NCBI RefSeq assembly: GCF_002270355.1
Contig: NZ_NJFZ01000003.1
Location: 222,307 to 286,306 of the forward strand
Direction: 5' to 3'
Source: Flectobacillus sp. BAB-3569
GTDB taxonomy: Bacteria; Bacteroidota; Bacteroidia; Cytophagales; Spirosomataceae
Length of the DNA stretch: 64,000 nucleotides
The first letter of the stretch is position 1; each line of letters begins with the position of its first letter. This document shows positions 38,074 to 47,054 of the stretch, piece by piece. Below the pieces are notes generated by a model. The model saw nothing but the letters and a program-made list of their open reading frames with translations, was not told the DNA's origin and ran no database searches. The position numbers and the translations under genes are program-made.

Positions 38074-38285
38074 CAAAGGTTCACAAATGTGGCGGCAGGA
38101 GTGAATACAATGACAAAATTTAATTTATGTTAATAATTAAGATAAAATAACTGTGGCGGCAGTGACGTTTATTGGCATTATTAAACAACAATAGCCTAAG
38201 TAATCTTAAAGTAATCCTCTAAATAGGAGAACTAAAAAAACAAGAAAACCCTTGGAGTGGCGGCTTCGAGGGTTTCGTTTTTTAT
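38074..38285 (+). ncRNA. Candidate small RNA with three GTGGCGGC motifs
   Basis: A free-standing unit of about 210 bases between the amidohydrolase terminator and glgB, with its own promoter-like sequence and an intrinsic terminator (stem AAACCCT/AGGGTTT with wobble extension, tail CGTTTTTTAT, at 38246-38285). GTGGCGGC occurs near 38,089, 38,153 and 38,258, GC-rich islands in an AT-rich background; the third lies in the terminator loop. Only very short frames exist (for example MWRQE). No known RNA family recognised. Confidence 0.4.
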
Positions 38286-38341
38286 AGGGTTCAAGTAAGT
38301 AAATTCCTTTTTAAAAGAAACTCTAATAGTACTTTATATTT

Positions 38342-38384
38342 AAAAGAAAATCGACTCCCATTGCTGAGAGTCGATTTTCTTTTT
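38342..38384. terminator. Terminator overlapping the glgB stop
   Basis: AAAAGAAAATCGACTC pairs exactly with GAGTCGATTTTCTTTT, 16 base pairs. It touches the glgB stop codon and is T-rich in both directions. Confidence 0.88.
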
Positions 38385-40443
38385 ATTTCACTTTTAATAC
38401 TAAACCACCTAATGGAGGAAGGTTTAGTGGAATCGAATATGCTTTTCCTTGCCAAGAAACTTCCTCTGCAAAGATTGGTTCTGGGTTTGTTTTTCCACTT
38501 CCACCAAACTTAGTATCATCAGAGTTTAGAATCTCTTGCCAAACTCCTTGCATTGGAACTCCAATACGATAGTTGTTATGAGGGATTGGAGTAAGGTTCA
38601 AGACTACAATAAGCTGTTCTTTGTGCGAATCGCCTTTTCTTGCGTAAACTACCACCGAGTTGTTACGGTCTGAAGTATCAATCCACTCAAAACCTTCTGG
38701 AGCAAATTGTTTATCAAACATCGCATGTTCATTGCGATAAATTAAGTTCAATTCTTTAACAAGATTTTGAACTCCTTTATGATAGCCGTGGTCTAATAAC
38801 CACCATTCAAGGCTTTTTGAGAAATTCCATTCTGATGTTTGACCAAACTCACCACCCATGAACAATAGTTTGGTTCCCGGGTGTGTAAACATATAGGTAA
38901 ACAACAAACGTAAATTTGCAAAACGTTGCCATTCATCGCCTGGCATCTTACCTACCAATGATTCTTTTCCGTATACTACCTCATCGTGAGAAAGAGGCAA
39001 CATAAAGTTTTCAGTAAAGGCATAAACCGTTGAGAATGTCAGTTGATCTTGGTGGTATTTACGGTACATTGGGTCTTTTTCGAAATACTTCAATGTATCG
39101 TTCATCCAGCCCATCATCCATTTTTGACCAAATCCTAAACCTCCGGTGTATACTGGGCGAGAAACACCTGTAAAGGAAGTAGATTCTTCGGCAATAGTTT
39201 GTACGTCTGGGAATTCGGCATAAAGGATTTCGTTTAACTCACGGAATAACGAAATAGCCTCAAGGTGATGATTACCACCAAAAATATTTGGCTCCCATTC
39301 GCCATGATTACGCGAATAATCTAAGTATAGCATCGATGCCACAGCATCTACGCGCAAGCCATCGGCATGGAAGCGCTCTAGCCAATAAATAGCATTTGAA
39401 ATCAAGAAGCTGCGTACCTCGTTGCGACCATAATTGAAGATATACGATTTCCAATCAGGGTGATAACCTTTACGCATGTCTGGGTGCTCAAAAAGATGTG
39501 AGCCATCATATTCATAGAGTCCGTGAGCATCGCCAGGGAAGTGTGATGGTACCCAGTCGAGAATAACGCCAATATCATTTTTATGACATTGTTCTACCAA
39601 ATACATAAAGTCTTGTGGTGTACCAAATCTCGAAGAGGGAGCAAAATATCCTAATACTTGATAACCCCACGATGGTTCGTAAGGGTGCTCCATCACAGGC
39701 ATAAACTCGATGTGTGTAAATGCCATTTCTTTAACGTAAGCAACTAGCTCATCTGCTAGTTCAACATACGATAGTTTCTCTTCGTCAGCTTTACGACGCC
39801 ATGAGCCGATATGTACTTCATAAACTGACATTGGAGACGAGAGTGAATTTTTACTCTTACGAGTTGCCATCCAGTCAGTATCTGTCCATTCGTACCAGTT
39901 ATCCCATACAATCGATGCTGTTTTAGGAGGTGTTTCGAAATAGTGCGCATAAGGGTCAATTTTTTCGAGTTTACGACCGTCATGAGCTTCGATACAATAT
40001 TTATAAGCCTCTCCTTTACCGATATGAGGGATGAATCCTTCCCAAATACCAGATTCGTCCCAACGGACAAAAAGGTGGTGAGAGTCTTTATTCCAATAGT
40101 TAAAATTACCAATGACCGATACACTTTTTGCTGAGGGTGCCCAAACAGCGAAATAAGTACCTGCCACACCTTGATATTCGGTGGTATGAGAACCCAGTTT
40201 TTCGAATAATCTAAAATGTTTTCCAGATTTAAACAACGAAATATCGAAGTCGGAGAAACGAGTAAACGCTTCTACATTCTTTAACTCGACAGGAGGAGCT
40301 GTGGGCGTTTGGTCAGCAACAATAGTAGTTTCGACAACTGGCGCTTCTTCAGCAGTTTTTTTTGAGACTCTTTTTTTTGCAGGAGCTTTGGTTTCAGCTT
40401 TTTCTTCTTCAGATTGAGTTTTTGCCTTGGTGGTCTTAGCCAT
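38383..40443 (-). CDS. glgB: 1,4-alpha-glucan branching enzyme
   Basis: Forms alpha-1,6 branches in glycogen. Of 686 residues the first 45 or so are a Lys/Ala-rich basic tail (KKRVSKKTAEE-like), unusual for GlgB; then a CBM48 domain, then a GH13 barrel with HFEH-type EFMPVMEHPYEPSWGYQ, DGLRVDAVASMLYLDYSR (nucleophile Asp), and TIAEESTSF (acid/base Glu), and NFMLPLSHDEVVYGK. The ATG at 40443 (MAKTTKAKTQ) is preferred over an in-frame TTG at 40476. The basic tail might bind polyanions; role unknown. A maltokinase-like gene lies 4 kb away. Confidence 0.94.
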   Translation of the reverse strand: MAKTTKAKTQSEEEKAETKAPAKKRVSKKTAEEAPVVETTIVADQTPTAPPVELKNVEAFTRFSDFDISLFKSGKHFRLFEKLGSHTTEYQGVAGTYFAVWAPSAKSVSVIGNFNYWNKDSHHLFVRWDESGIWEGFIPHIGKGEAYKYCIEAHDGRKLEKIDPYAHYFETPPKTASIVWDNWYEWTDTDWMATRKSKNSLSSPMSVYEVHIGSWRRKADEEKLSYVELADELVAYVKEMAFTHIEFMPVMEHPYEPSWGYQVLGYFAPSSRFGTPQDFMYLVEQCHKNDIGVILDWVPSHFPGDAHGLYEYDGSHLFEHPDMRKGYHPDWKSYIFNYGRNEVRSFLISNAIYWLERFHADGLRVDAVASMLYLDYSRNHGEWEPNIFGGNHHLEAISLFRELNEILYAEFPDVQTIAEESTSFTGVSRPVYTGGLGFGQKWMMGWMNDTLKYFEKDPMYRKYHQDQLTFSTVYAFTENFMLPLSHDEVVYGKESLVGKMPGDEWQRFANLRLLFTYMFTHPGTKLLFMGGEFGQTSEWNFSKSLEWWLLDHGYHKGVQNLVKELNLIYRNEHAMFDKQFAPEGFEWIDTSDRNNSVVVYARKGDSHKEQLIVVLNLTPIPHNNYRIGVPMQGVWQEILNSDDTKFGGSGKTNPEPIFAEEVSWQGKAYSIPLNLPPLGGLVLKVK

Positions 40444-40752
40444 ATTTTCTGAAATGGTTAATGGATTAAATTTCAAAAGGAACTAGATAGACTTTGGTAA
40501 AGATAGAGGTTGTCATAGTACAATCATTGAGAATAGGTGAAAATTTGACATTAACGCTTATTTCTTTTTCGTTATTCAAATCTTCGACTATCCTTTTAGA
40601 GGTGTTAGTTTGATTTATCATGCAAAATTCTGAAGGAAATACATAAATTGGCTTTGGGCTTTGAGCTATATGCCATAGAATTAATTACAACCAATAATCT
40701 ATTGATTGGATATTACTGCTAAAGTAATATTTTTTAGAAGTTTTTCACAATT

Positions 40753-41370
40753 TCAATTGGATTTATTCGCATTTGTCTGAGGCAACGAGAGTCCATATTT
40801 CCATGAAAGAATACGAACAGCAAAGATGATGAAGATGGTAATTTGATTTGAGTATGCTTCTAAACTTGATATGCTTTTGATTTGATAAAACGTGAAAAAG
40901 CCTACTAAACAAGCGGTTGCATATATTTCTTTTCGAAATAAAACAGGTATTTCGTTGAGTAATATATCTCGAATCACACCTCCAGCGCAGGCTGTACAAG
41001 TGCCCAATAAAAAGCTACTTAATACTTCATTGTTTTCAGAAATACCCCTTTGATACCCCAATACATAAAAACAACCCAAACCGAGGGCATCAAAAATTTG
41101 AAGTGGAATATCTACTTTGGGAATCCATGTTGCAAAAAGAATTGCTACAATGGCACTGATAAAAATGATAAAAATCAAGGCTTCATCATGAATCCAACGC
41201 ACTGGCTGACCCAGAAATACATCGCGAAGTGTACCTCCACCAACGGCGGTTACAAAAGCTACCACAATAACCCCAAACCAATCCAATCTTTTTTGAATAC
41301 CAGCATATGCGCCCGATATACTAAAAGCCACTGTGCCCAAAATACTGATGATTTTGTAGAGGTGCTCCAT
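40753..41370 (-). CDS. TRIC/UPF0126 family membrane protein
   Basis: A 205-residue membrane protein with about seven hydrophobic segments and two copies of the UPF0126 half: VTAVGGGTLRDVFLG and CAGGVIRDILLNEIP. Bacterial relatives are homologues of trimeric intracellular cation channels and conduct K+, or may have other substrates. ATG at 41370 chosen; the in-frame sequence upstream lies in an inverted repeat. Confidence 0.88.
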   Translation of the reverse strand: MEHLYKIISILGTVAFSISGAYAGIQKRLDWFGVIVVAFVTAVGGGTLRDVFLGQPVRWIHDEALIFIIFISAIVAILFATWIPKVDIPLQIFDALGLGCFYVLGYQRGISENNEVLSSFLLGTCTACAGGVIRDILLNEIPVLFRKEIYATACLVGFFTFYQIKSISSLEAYSNQITIFIIFAVRILSWKYGLSLPQTNANKSN

Positions 41371-41387
41371 AATTAATGATGAATAAG

Positions 41388-41557
41388 TGAATTGTGAATG
41401 ACGAATTAGCTGTTTACGCTGATTTCGGGAAATTTCTAGTGATAACAAAAACTGTTTACTTTCTCAAAGATATTTCTGATCCAAGCGTAATGCTAAAAGT
41501 TTAGTAATCGATGACGAATTGAGAACTAATGAGTTTAATTCGTCATTCACAATTCAC
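41388..41557. repeat. Inverted repeat flanking the TRIC-Lrp intergenic region
   Basis: GTGAATTGTGAATGACGAATT at about 41388-41407 is the reverse complement of AATTCGTCATTCACAATTCA at about 41537-41556. The two arms lie just upstream of the TRIC gene and just downstream of the Lrp gene. Related CATTCACAATTC sequences occur elsewhere between genes. Confidence 0.65.
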
Positions 41558-41559
41558 CA

Positions 41560-42021
41560 TTAAAAACTGTAAGAATACGTATGTTTGATTTCTTTCAAAA
41601 CGAAAGTTGTGTTTAGGACACCGATGTTTTCTAGTTTTGAAAGTTTGTATTTAACAAAGTCATGATATTCGTCGAGACTTTTTATATAAATCTTTAGTAA
41701 AAAATCTACCTGACCTGCCATGTGATAGCATTCGTGGATTTCTTCCAATTGCTGAACAGCCTGTTCGAATTTCTCGATAAACTCCTCATTATGATAGCGC
41801 ATAGATACCTGACAGATACACATAATAGGATTGTCGAGCAAGGTTTTGTCAACAATTGCCACATATTGCTTGATGTATCCAACGCTTTCTAGTCGGCGAA
41901 TTCTCTCATAAACAGGTGAGATAGTCAAGCCCAGTTGATTGGCGATTTCTTTGGTTGTTACTTTAGCATCTTGTTGTAAAATCCTGAGGATTTTTTTGTC
42001 TATTTCGTCTATTGCTTCCAT
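41560..42021 (-). CDS. Lrp/AsnC family transcriptional regulator
   Basis: A 153-residue leucine-responsive-type regulator: N-terminal winged helix (KILRILQQDAKVTTKEIA, then VYERIRRLESVGYI) and a C-terminal RAM/AsnC ligand-binding domain with CYHMAGQVDFLLK. It is divergent from tdh-kbl with a 200-base shared upstream region, so it very probably controls threonine breakdown in response to an amino acid; this is inferred from position. Confidence 0.92.
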   Translation of the reverse strand: MEAIDEIDKKILRILQQDAKVTTKEIANQLGLTISPVYERIRRLESVGYIKQYVAIVDKTLLDNPIMCICQVSMRYHNEEFIEKFEQAVQQLEEIHECYHMAGQVDFLLKIYIKSLDEYHDFVKYKLSKLENIGVLNTTFVLKEIKHTYSYSF

Positions 42022-42224
42022 AAAAGTAAATTTTTCTACCCAAATAATATTTTGCCTTCTTGGAAAAGTAAAAATTATGGTAAAAATATTATAATAAAGT
42101 AATTTTTATTGAAATAATCTATATGTTTTGATAAATATAACTGAAAATATAAATTTGTGCCAATATAATTACTGGTAAATATGTTTTTGTCAGTAATATT
42201 TTTGAATTACACTCATCAACTACT

Positions 42225-43190
42225 ATGGCAAAAGACAAAATTTTAGTAATTGGTGCCAATGGTCAAATTGGTACAGTATTGCTTGAGCAATTACGCAAGA
42301 TACATGGTACAGACCAAGTAATTGGCTCAGATATAGTAGCTCCTCGTGAGGAGAATGGTCCGTTTGTAGTATTGGATGCCACCAATGTTTTGGCTATGGT
42401 CGAAACAGTCCATCGTCATGGCATTACCCAAATTTATCATTTAGCCGCAGTCCTTTCTGCCAAAGGCGAGTTAGATCCGCTTCGTGCTTGGGAGCTTAAC
42501 ATGAGAACCCTCTTCAATGTTTTTGAAGTAGCTCGTGAAGTAAAGCTCGATAAAGTATTCTTCCCTAGTTCAATTGCCGCTTTTGGCGATAGCGCTCCAC
42601 AATACGATACACCACAAGCTACCTATTTGGACCCATCGACTGTATATGGTATTAGTAAAGTTGCAGGCGAAAACTGGGCTGGTTATTATCATAAACGTTA
42701 TGGTGTAGATATTCGCTCTTTGCGTTATCCTGGTGTAATTAGCTATCAATCTATGCCGGGCGGAGGTACTACAGATTATGCTGTGGAAATATTCCACGAA
42801 GCAGTTCAACACAAGCCATATACCTGCTTTTTGCGTGAAGATACGCTTTTACCTATGATTTATATGGACGATGCGATTCGTGCAACGCTAGAATTAATGG
42901 AAGCGCCAGTCGAAAATATTCGCATTCGTAGTTCGTATAACTTGGCTGGTGTGAGTTTTACACCTGCTCAAGTTACAGCTGAAATAAAAAGGTATTACCC
43001 TGATTTTGAGGTACAATACCAACCAGATTTTAGACAAATGATTGCTGATTCATGGCCTAAATCTGTAGATGATACAGCTGCTTACCAAGATTGGGGTTGG
43101 AAACCTCAATTCGACTTGGCGCGTATGACACAGGTCATGATTGAAAAATTATCTGAAAAATACCAACAAAAACTCTTAATTACTCAATAA
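42225..43190 (+). CDS. L-threonine 3-dehydrogenase, short-chain (epimerase-like) type
   Basis: A 321-residue NAD-dependent extended short-chain dehydrogenase. GANGQIG is the Rossmann glycine motif, and YGISK contains the catalytic Tyr-Lys. It converts threonine to 2-amino-3-ketobutyrate. The assignment over a sugar epimerase is supported by [18 protein letters not shown] and DSWPKSVDD, typical of this type, and by kbl only 16 bases downstream. A TATTTTTG -7-type element lies at 42197-42204. Confidence 0.92.
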   Translation: MAKDKILVIGANGQIGTVLLEQLRKIHGTDQVIGSDIVAPREENGPFVVLDATNVLAMVETVHRHGITQIYHLAAVLSAKGELDPLRAWELNMRTLFNVFEVAREVKLDKVFFPSSIAAFGDSAPQYDTPQATYLDPSTVYGISKVAGENWAGYYHKRYGVDIRSLRYPGVISYQSMPGGGTTDYAVEIFHEAVQHKPYTCFLREDTLLPMIYMDDAIRATLELMEAPVENIRIRSSYNLAGVSFTPAQVTAEIKRYYPDFEVQYQPDFRQMIADSWPKSVDDTAAYQDWGWKPQFDLARMTQVMIEKLSEKYQQKLLITQ

Positions 43191-43206
43191 TAACCAAGTA
43201 TTATTT

Positions 43207-44400
43207 ATGTACGGAAGTGTAAAAGAGGCTCTTCAACTAGAGTTAGATAACATCAAAGAAGCAGGACTATACAAATCAGAACGTATTATTGTGAGTCCTC
43301 AAGCTGCCAATATTCAAATTAATACAGGTAAAGAGGTACTCAATTTTTGTGCTAACAATTACCTTGGATTATCCTCACACCCAGAGGCTATCAAGGCAGC
43401 ACATGAGGCCATCGATACCCATGGATTTGGTATGTCGTCGGTTCGTTTTATTTGTGGAACGCAAGATATTCACAAAGAACTTGAACAAAAAACTGCTGAG
43501 TTTTTAGGCATGGAAGATTGTATTCTTTATGCTGCCGCATTCGATGCCAACGGTGGAGTATTTGAACCACTGTTGAACGAACAAGATGCTATTATTTCTG
43601 ACGAATTAAATCACGCGTCTATTATTGATGGTATTCGTTTATGCAAAGCAAAACGCTTTAGATACAAGCACAATAATATGGCAGACTTAGAGGAGCAGTT
43701 AAAGGCAGCTCAAGGAAGTCGTCGTATTTTGGTAGTTACGGATGGCGTGTTCTCGATGGATGGTACCATTGCGCAGCTAGACAAAATCTGTGATTTGGTT
43801 GAGCAATATGGTGCTATGATTATGATAGACGAATGCCACTCATCGGGCTTTATGGGTAAAACAGGTCGTGGTACGCATGAGTTTAAAAATGTGATGGGTC
43901 GTATCGACATTATTACTGGTACTTATGGTAAGGCGCTTGGTGGAGCATCTGGTGGATTTACGGCTGCCCGTAAAGAAATCGTAGAAATATTGCGTCAGCG
44001 TTCTCGTCCATACTTGTTCTCAAATACCCTTGCTCCAGCGATTGTTGGTGCTTCTATCAAGGTATTAGAAGTTTTGAGTAGTTCGACGGCTTTACGTGAT
44101 AAACTAGAAGCCAATACCAAATATTTCCGTCATGCTATGACCGAGGCAGGCTTTGATATTTTGCCAGGGGAGCACCCAATCGTACCAATCATGTTGTACG
44201 AAGCTAAGCTTGCACAGGAATTTGCTGCCCGTTTATTAGAGGAAGGGATATATGTGATAGGATTCTTCTATCCAGTTGTGCCTCAAGGCAAAGCACGTAT
44301 TCGAGTACAAATTTCGGCAGGACATGATATGGAGCACCTCGAGAAAGCAGTAGCCGCTTTTACCAAAGTAGGTAAGGAGCTTGGAGTTTTGAAGGCTTAG
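43207..44400 (+). CDS. kbl: Glycine C-acetyltransferase (2-amino-3-ketobutyrate CoA ligase)
   Basis: A PLP enzyme of 397 residues that splits 2-amino-3-ketobutyrate with CoA to glycine and acetyl-CoA, the next step after threonine dehydrogenase. Visible: [50 protein letters not shown], and the PLP Lys region [15 protein letters not shown]. In one operon with the upstream dehydrogenase. Confidence 0.96.
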   Translation: MYGSVKEALQLELDNIKEAGLYKSERIIVSPQAANIQINTGKEVLNFCANNYLGLSSHPEAIKAAHEAIDTHGFGMSSVRFICGTQDIHKELEQKTAEFLGMEDCILYAAAFDANGGVFEPLLNEQDAIISDELNHASIIDGIRLCKAKRFRYKHNNMADLEEQLKAAQGSRRILVVTDGVFSMDGTIAQLDKICDLVEQYGAMIMIDECHSSGFMGKTGRGTHEFKNVMGRIDIITGTYGKALGGASGGFTAARKEIVEILRQRSRPYLFSNTLAPAIVGASIKVLEVLSSSTALRDKLEANTKYFRHAMTEAGFDILPGEHPIVPIMLYEAKLAQEFAARLLEEGIYVIGFFYPVVPQGKARIRVQISAGHDMEHLEKAVAAFTKVGKELGVLKA

Positions 44401-44440
44401 TAAGAAGTTTGTGATTATTTGATAAAAAATAGTAAAAAAC

Positions 44441-44453
44441 ATTTAGTGATTTG
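44441..44453 (-). repeat. Short dispersed repeat, partial inverted copy
   Basis: ATTTAGTGATTTG, the reverse complement of the CAAATCACTAAAT block found at 14521 and 28234; again between converging genes beside a terminator. Confidence 0.45.
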
Positions 44454-44549
44454 ACATGAATCACGGATGTTCCATAGTTTTAATAAGAGGCATTTATTAA
44501 CTTTGTGTCTCATAAACAACAATTTATTATTTATTCGGGATAGGTAGTA

Positions 44550-44585
44550 AAAAATCCCCCTTGCCATTTGGTAAGGGGGATTTTT
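44550..44585. terminator. Bidirectional terminator
   Basis: AAAAATCCCCCTT pairs with AAGGGGGATTTTT with an inner CC/GG pair, between kbl and the converging maltokinase-like gene. Confidence 0.9.
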
Positions 44586-44586
44586 G

Positions 44587-46170
44587 TTACATCTTCATTT
44601 TCTCAATTTCTCGAATCACATTGACAATTCCTTTTAAGGGAATTTTTACCCAGTCGGGTCGGTAACTAATCTCATAGCCAAGCTCATAAACGGCTTTTTC
44701 TAATAAATAAATCAGGAGTAAAAAGTTGATTTCATTATTGTTTTTGAAAAGTGGATGCGGATGCCCAAAGGTTTCTAAATATTTTTCCAAATACGTCTGC
44801 ATAATTAAACGATACCAGCGGTCAGCTGCTGTTTGTACTCTAAATGCATCCATATCTGCTGTTTCGCTTGAATTAAGCATCTTTGCCGAAATTGCATAAT
44901 GGTAACTTCTAATCATACCAGCCACATCTTTGAGTGGCGAGTGCATGATTTTTCGGTCGGTAATGGAGCTTTCTGGCTCGCCCTCAAAGTCGATAATGAT
45001 ATAGTCGTTACTGGTAGCCAAAACCTGTCCCAAGTGATAATCTCCATGAATACGAATCCGAAGAGACTCCAAATCTTTGGTCAAAATTTGGTCGGAAAAT
45101 TCATCAATTAATTCTTTTGCCTCCATAAAATCCCAAGCCAATTTACGAGTGACTGGGTCGGTGATGCTGGTATATTTTTCTATCAATAAATGATATCTAC
45201 GGTCTAATAAATCGCACAGACGTTTATGAATAAAACGGCGGTAGGTATCATCAAATTTTTGTGTGGCAAACATCGGTTCGGCATCTGGAGCATAAAGCGC
45301 CAAGTGCATTTCGGCAGTGCGTTGTGCCAGCAATTCTACCTGACTGAAAACATCCTCTTTAATAGCAAAGGTTTTATCGACAAAAGCATTGACAAAAGCA
45401 TTGAGCTGATTGCCTGTCATTTCCCAAGTATCAGCCTGATTATCGACCATTCGTTGCATCATACCTAGGGTAATTTCGCTTTCTCCCTCTTGTTGCCACG
45501 TTACACTTCCTGCAAAGGCTGGAATAAAAGCAAAATCCGAATGTTCGGTTAAAAACTCAATCATTTCAACCTCAGGATTGGTTTCCTTAAATAGCTTTCG
45601 ATAAAGTTTGAGAAAATACTTTTCCCCAAAAACCATCGCTGAGTTAGAAGAAGATAAGGTTAAAGCCTTGGAAGAAATAGGAGCGTTGATATCCTCGCCT
45701 GATAAGCCTTTACCACGAACAAAATCCAATTTTCCTTCTTGTTGATAGACCGATTCAGCATGAGAGATTTGGTAAAAAAGAGCTTGTTGAAAACGCTCAT
45801 CGTATAAGGCATCAATTACAAAACCACGTTTTTCATTGATATATGCCAAGCTGATGATACCTACAGGCGCTATTGCGTTTGACTGAGTAGCTTCGATAAA
45901 TGAAACAGGCAGTAGATAACGCTCAATCTCCTGATTGTCGTAACCTACCTCCACAATGCAGAGCAAAGCAATCGAGTCTTTGATCGGGAGTTCGAGAGCT
46001 GAAGCGATTTTAAAATATTGTTGAACTCGGGCTTTACCTGCAAACCATCGACAACTATTCATGTAAGAGGGAAGAATTTCGGTCTCGAATTTTGAAAATA
46101 GTGCCGTATCATTTTTGATATCCTCCCAAGCCTTTAAGGAGCTGAGATTTGTCGAGGTGATTTCATTCAT
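44587..46170 (-). CDS. Maltokinase-like protein
   Basis: A 527-residue kinase of the Mak/aminoglycoside-phosphotransferase fold. The N-terminal cap is recognised by CRWFAGKARVQ, followed by a kinase body with FLKLYRK (ATP-site Lys), RIHGDYHLGQVL (catalytic HGDxHxxQ) and IIDFEGEP (metal-binding Asp). Mak makes maltose-1-phosphate for the GlgE route to alpha-glucan; glgB 4 kb away fits. In many bacteria Mak is fused to trehalose synthase, here it is free-standing. Exact substrate inferred. Confidence 0.87.
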   Translation of the reverse strand: MNEITSTNLSSLKAWEDIKNDTALFSKFETEILPSYMNSCRWFAGKARVQQYFKIASALELPIKDSIALLCIVEVGYDNQEIERYLLPVSFIEATQSNAIAPVGIISLAYINEKRGFVIDALYDERFQQALFYQISHAESVYQQEGKLDFVRGKGLSGEDINAPISSKALTLSSSNSAMVFGEKYFLKLYRKLFKETNPEVEMIEFLTEHSDFAFIPAFAGSVTWQQEGESEITLGMMQRMVDNQADTWEMTGNQLNAFVNAFVDKTFAIKEDVFSQVELLAQRTAEMHLALYAPDAEPMFATQKFDDTYRRFIHKRLCDLLDRRYHLLIEKYTSITDPVTRKLAWDFMEAKELIDEFSDQILTKDLESLRIRIHGDYHLGQVLATSNDYIIIDFEGEPESSITDRKIMHSPLKDVAGMIRSYHYAISAKMLNSSETADMDAFRVQTAADRWYRLIMQTYLEKYLETFGHPHPLFKNNNEINFLLLIYLLEKAVYELGYEISYRPDWVKIPLKGIVNVIREIEKMKM

Positions 46171-46483
46171 AGTTGATTATTTACAAAAATGGTATTTTAA
46201 TGGCTTAAATTTAGAATATATTTAGGTGAAAAAAAAGCCTTTTCACAGACTCTAAGGAGTGATTGGGTAGTAATAAAGTATCAATGGGTATAGTATAGGA
46301 AGCTGTTATGGGAGAAATAAAAAATGTAGCGTTAAAGAAAACCAAAGCGACTCATTTAGGAGTAAAACAAACAATTTGTGATTTATGATTGAGTTTTTAA
46401 ATTACAGTTTGAAAAATTTTATAAAAATAATGAATTCATAATCAGGTGATTAAAAAATAATTTCACTTTTTTTGTAAAAAACA

Positions 46484-46515
46484 TTTGGAGTGAATGCCTT
46501 AAAGCTGTAATTTTG
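46484..46515 (+). promoter_or_regulatory. Promoter of the tRNA-Glu pair
   Basis: TTTG at 46484-46487, 20 bases, then TAATTTTG at 46508-46515, an exact consensus, about 50 bases upstream of the first tRNA. Confidence 0.75.
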
Positions 46516-46566
46516 CACCACGAAAAACGACAAGGAAACATATTCTAAGCGTTTTTGTCCCCATCA

Positions 46567-46638
46567 GGTCCGTTCGTCTAGGGGTTAGGACACGTCCCTT
46601 TCACGGATGAAACACGGGTTCGATTCCCGTACGGACTA
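46567..46638 (+). tRNA. tRNA-Glu (TTC), first copy
   Basis: 72 bases fold as a cloverleaf: acceptor GGTCCGT/ACGGACT (with one G-U at the end), D arm GTCTA.., anticodon stem CGTCC/GGATG with loop CTTTCAC (anticodon TTC), T arm ACGGG-TTCGATT-CCCGT. CCA is not encoded. Confidence 0.97.
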
Positions 46639-46701
46639 CAAATATTTACTGATAGAGGTTAATATTTTCGAAGTAAGAGTACTAATTAGGTTAACCCACA
46701 A

Positions 46702-46773
46702 GGTCCGTTCGTCTAGGGGTTAGGACACGTCCCTTTCACGGATGAAACACGGGTTCGATTCCCGTACGGACTA
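46702..46773 (+). tRNA. tRNA-Glu (TTC), second copy
   Basis: Identical in sequence to the first copy over all 72 bases; 63 bases separate them. The accessory element begins directly after this copy, so its 3' end is the likely integration site. Confidence 0.97.
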
Positions 46774-47054
46774 CACAGAAGTATTTCTTTCACTGAAAGA
46801 AGCCATATAGTACCTTTCATGACAGAGGGGTACTTTTTTTTGAGTTTACACCTAAGTACGCTGATATATAAATGATTAAATGGAGCATAATTCATGTTTT
46901 TTCGCATGAATTTTTTCTATTCTCCATTTTACACTTATTTATTCTCCAGCGCCCCCCTCCATTCTCCAAATTTGTTTTTTCATGTGTTTTCATGGACTAG
47001 GCTGGGTATGTCTTATCACTCTAAATTTTTCAGTGAGACAAATACATCTAAAAC

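Noticed and set aside
46713-46907. Minus-strand reading frame over the second tRNA-Glu
   Set aside because: It is the antisense translation of the tRNA and its flank (the NRTRV-type peptide is a known artefact).
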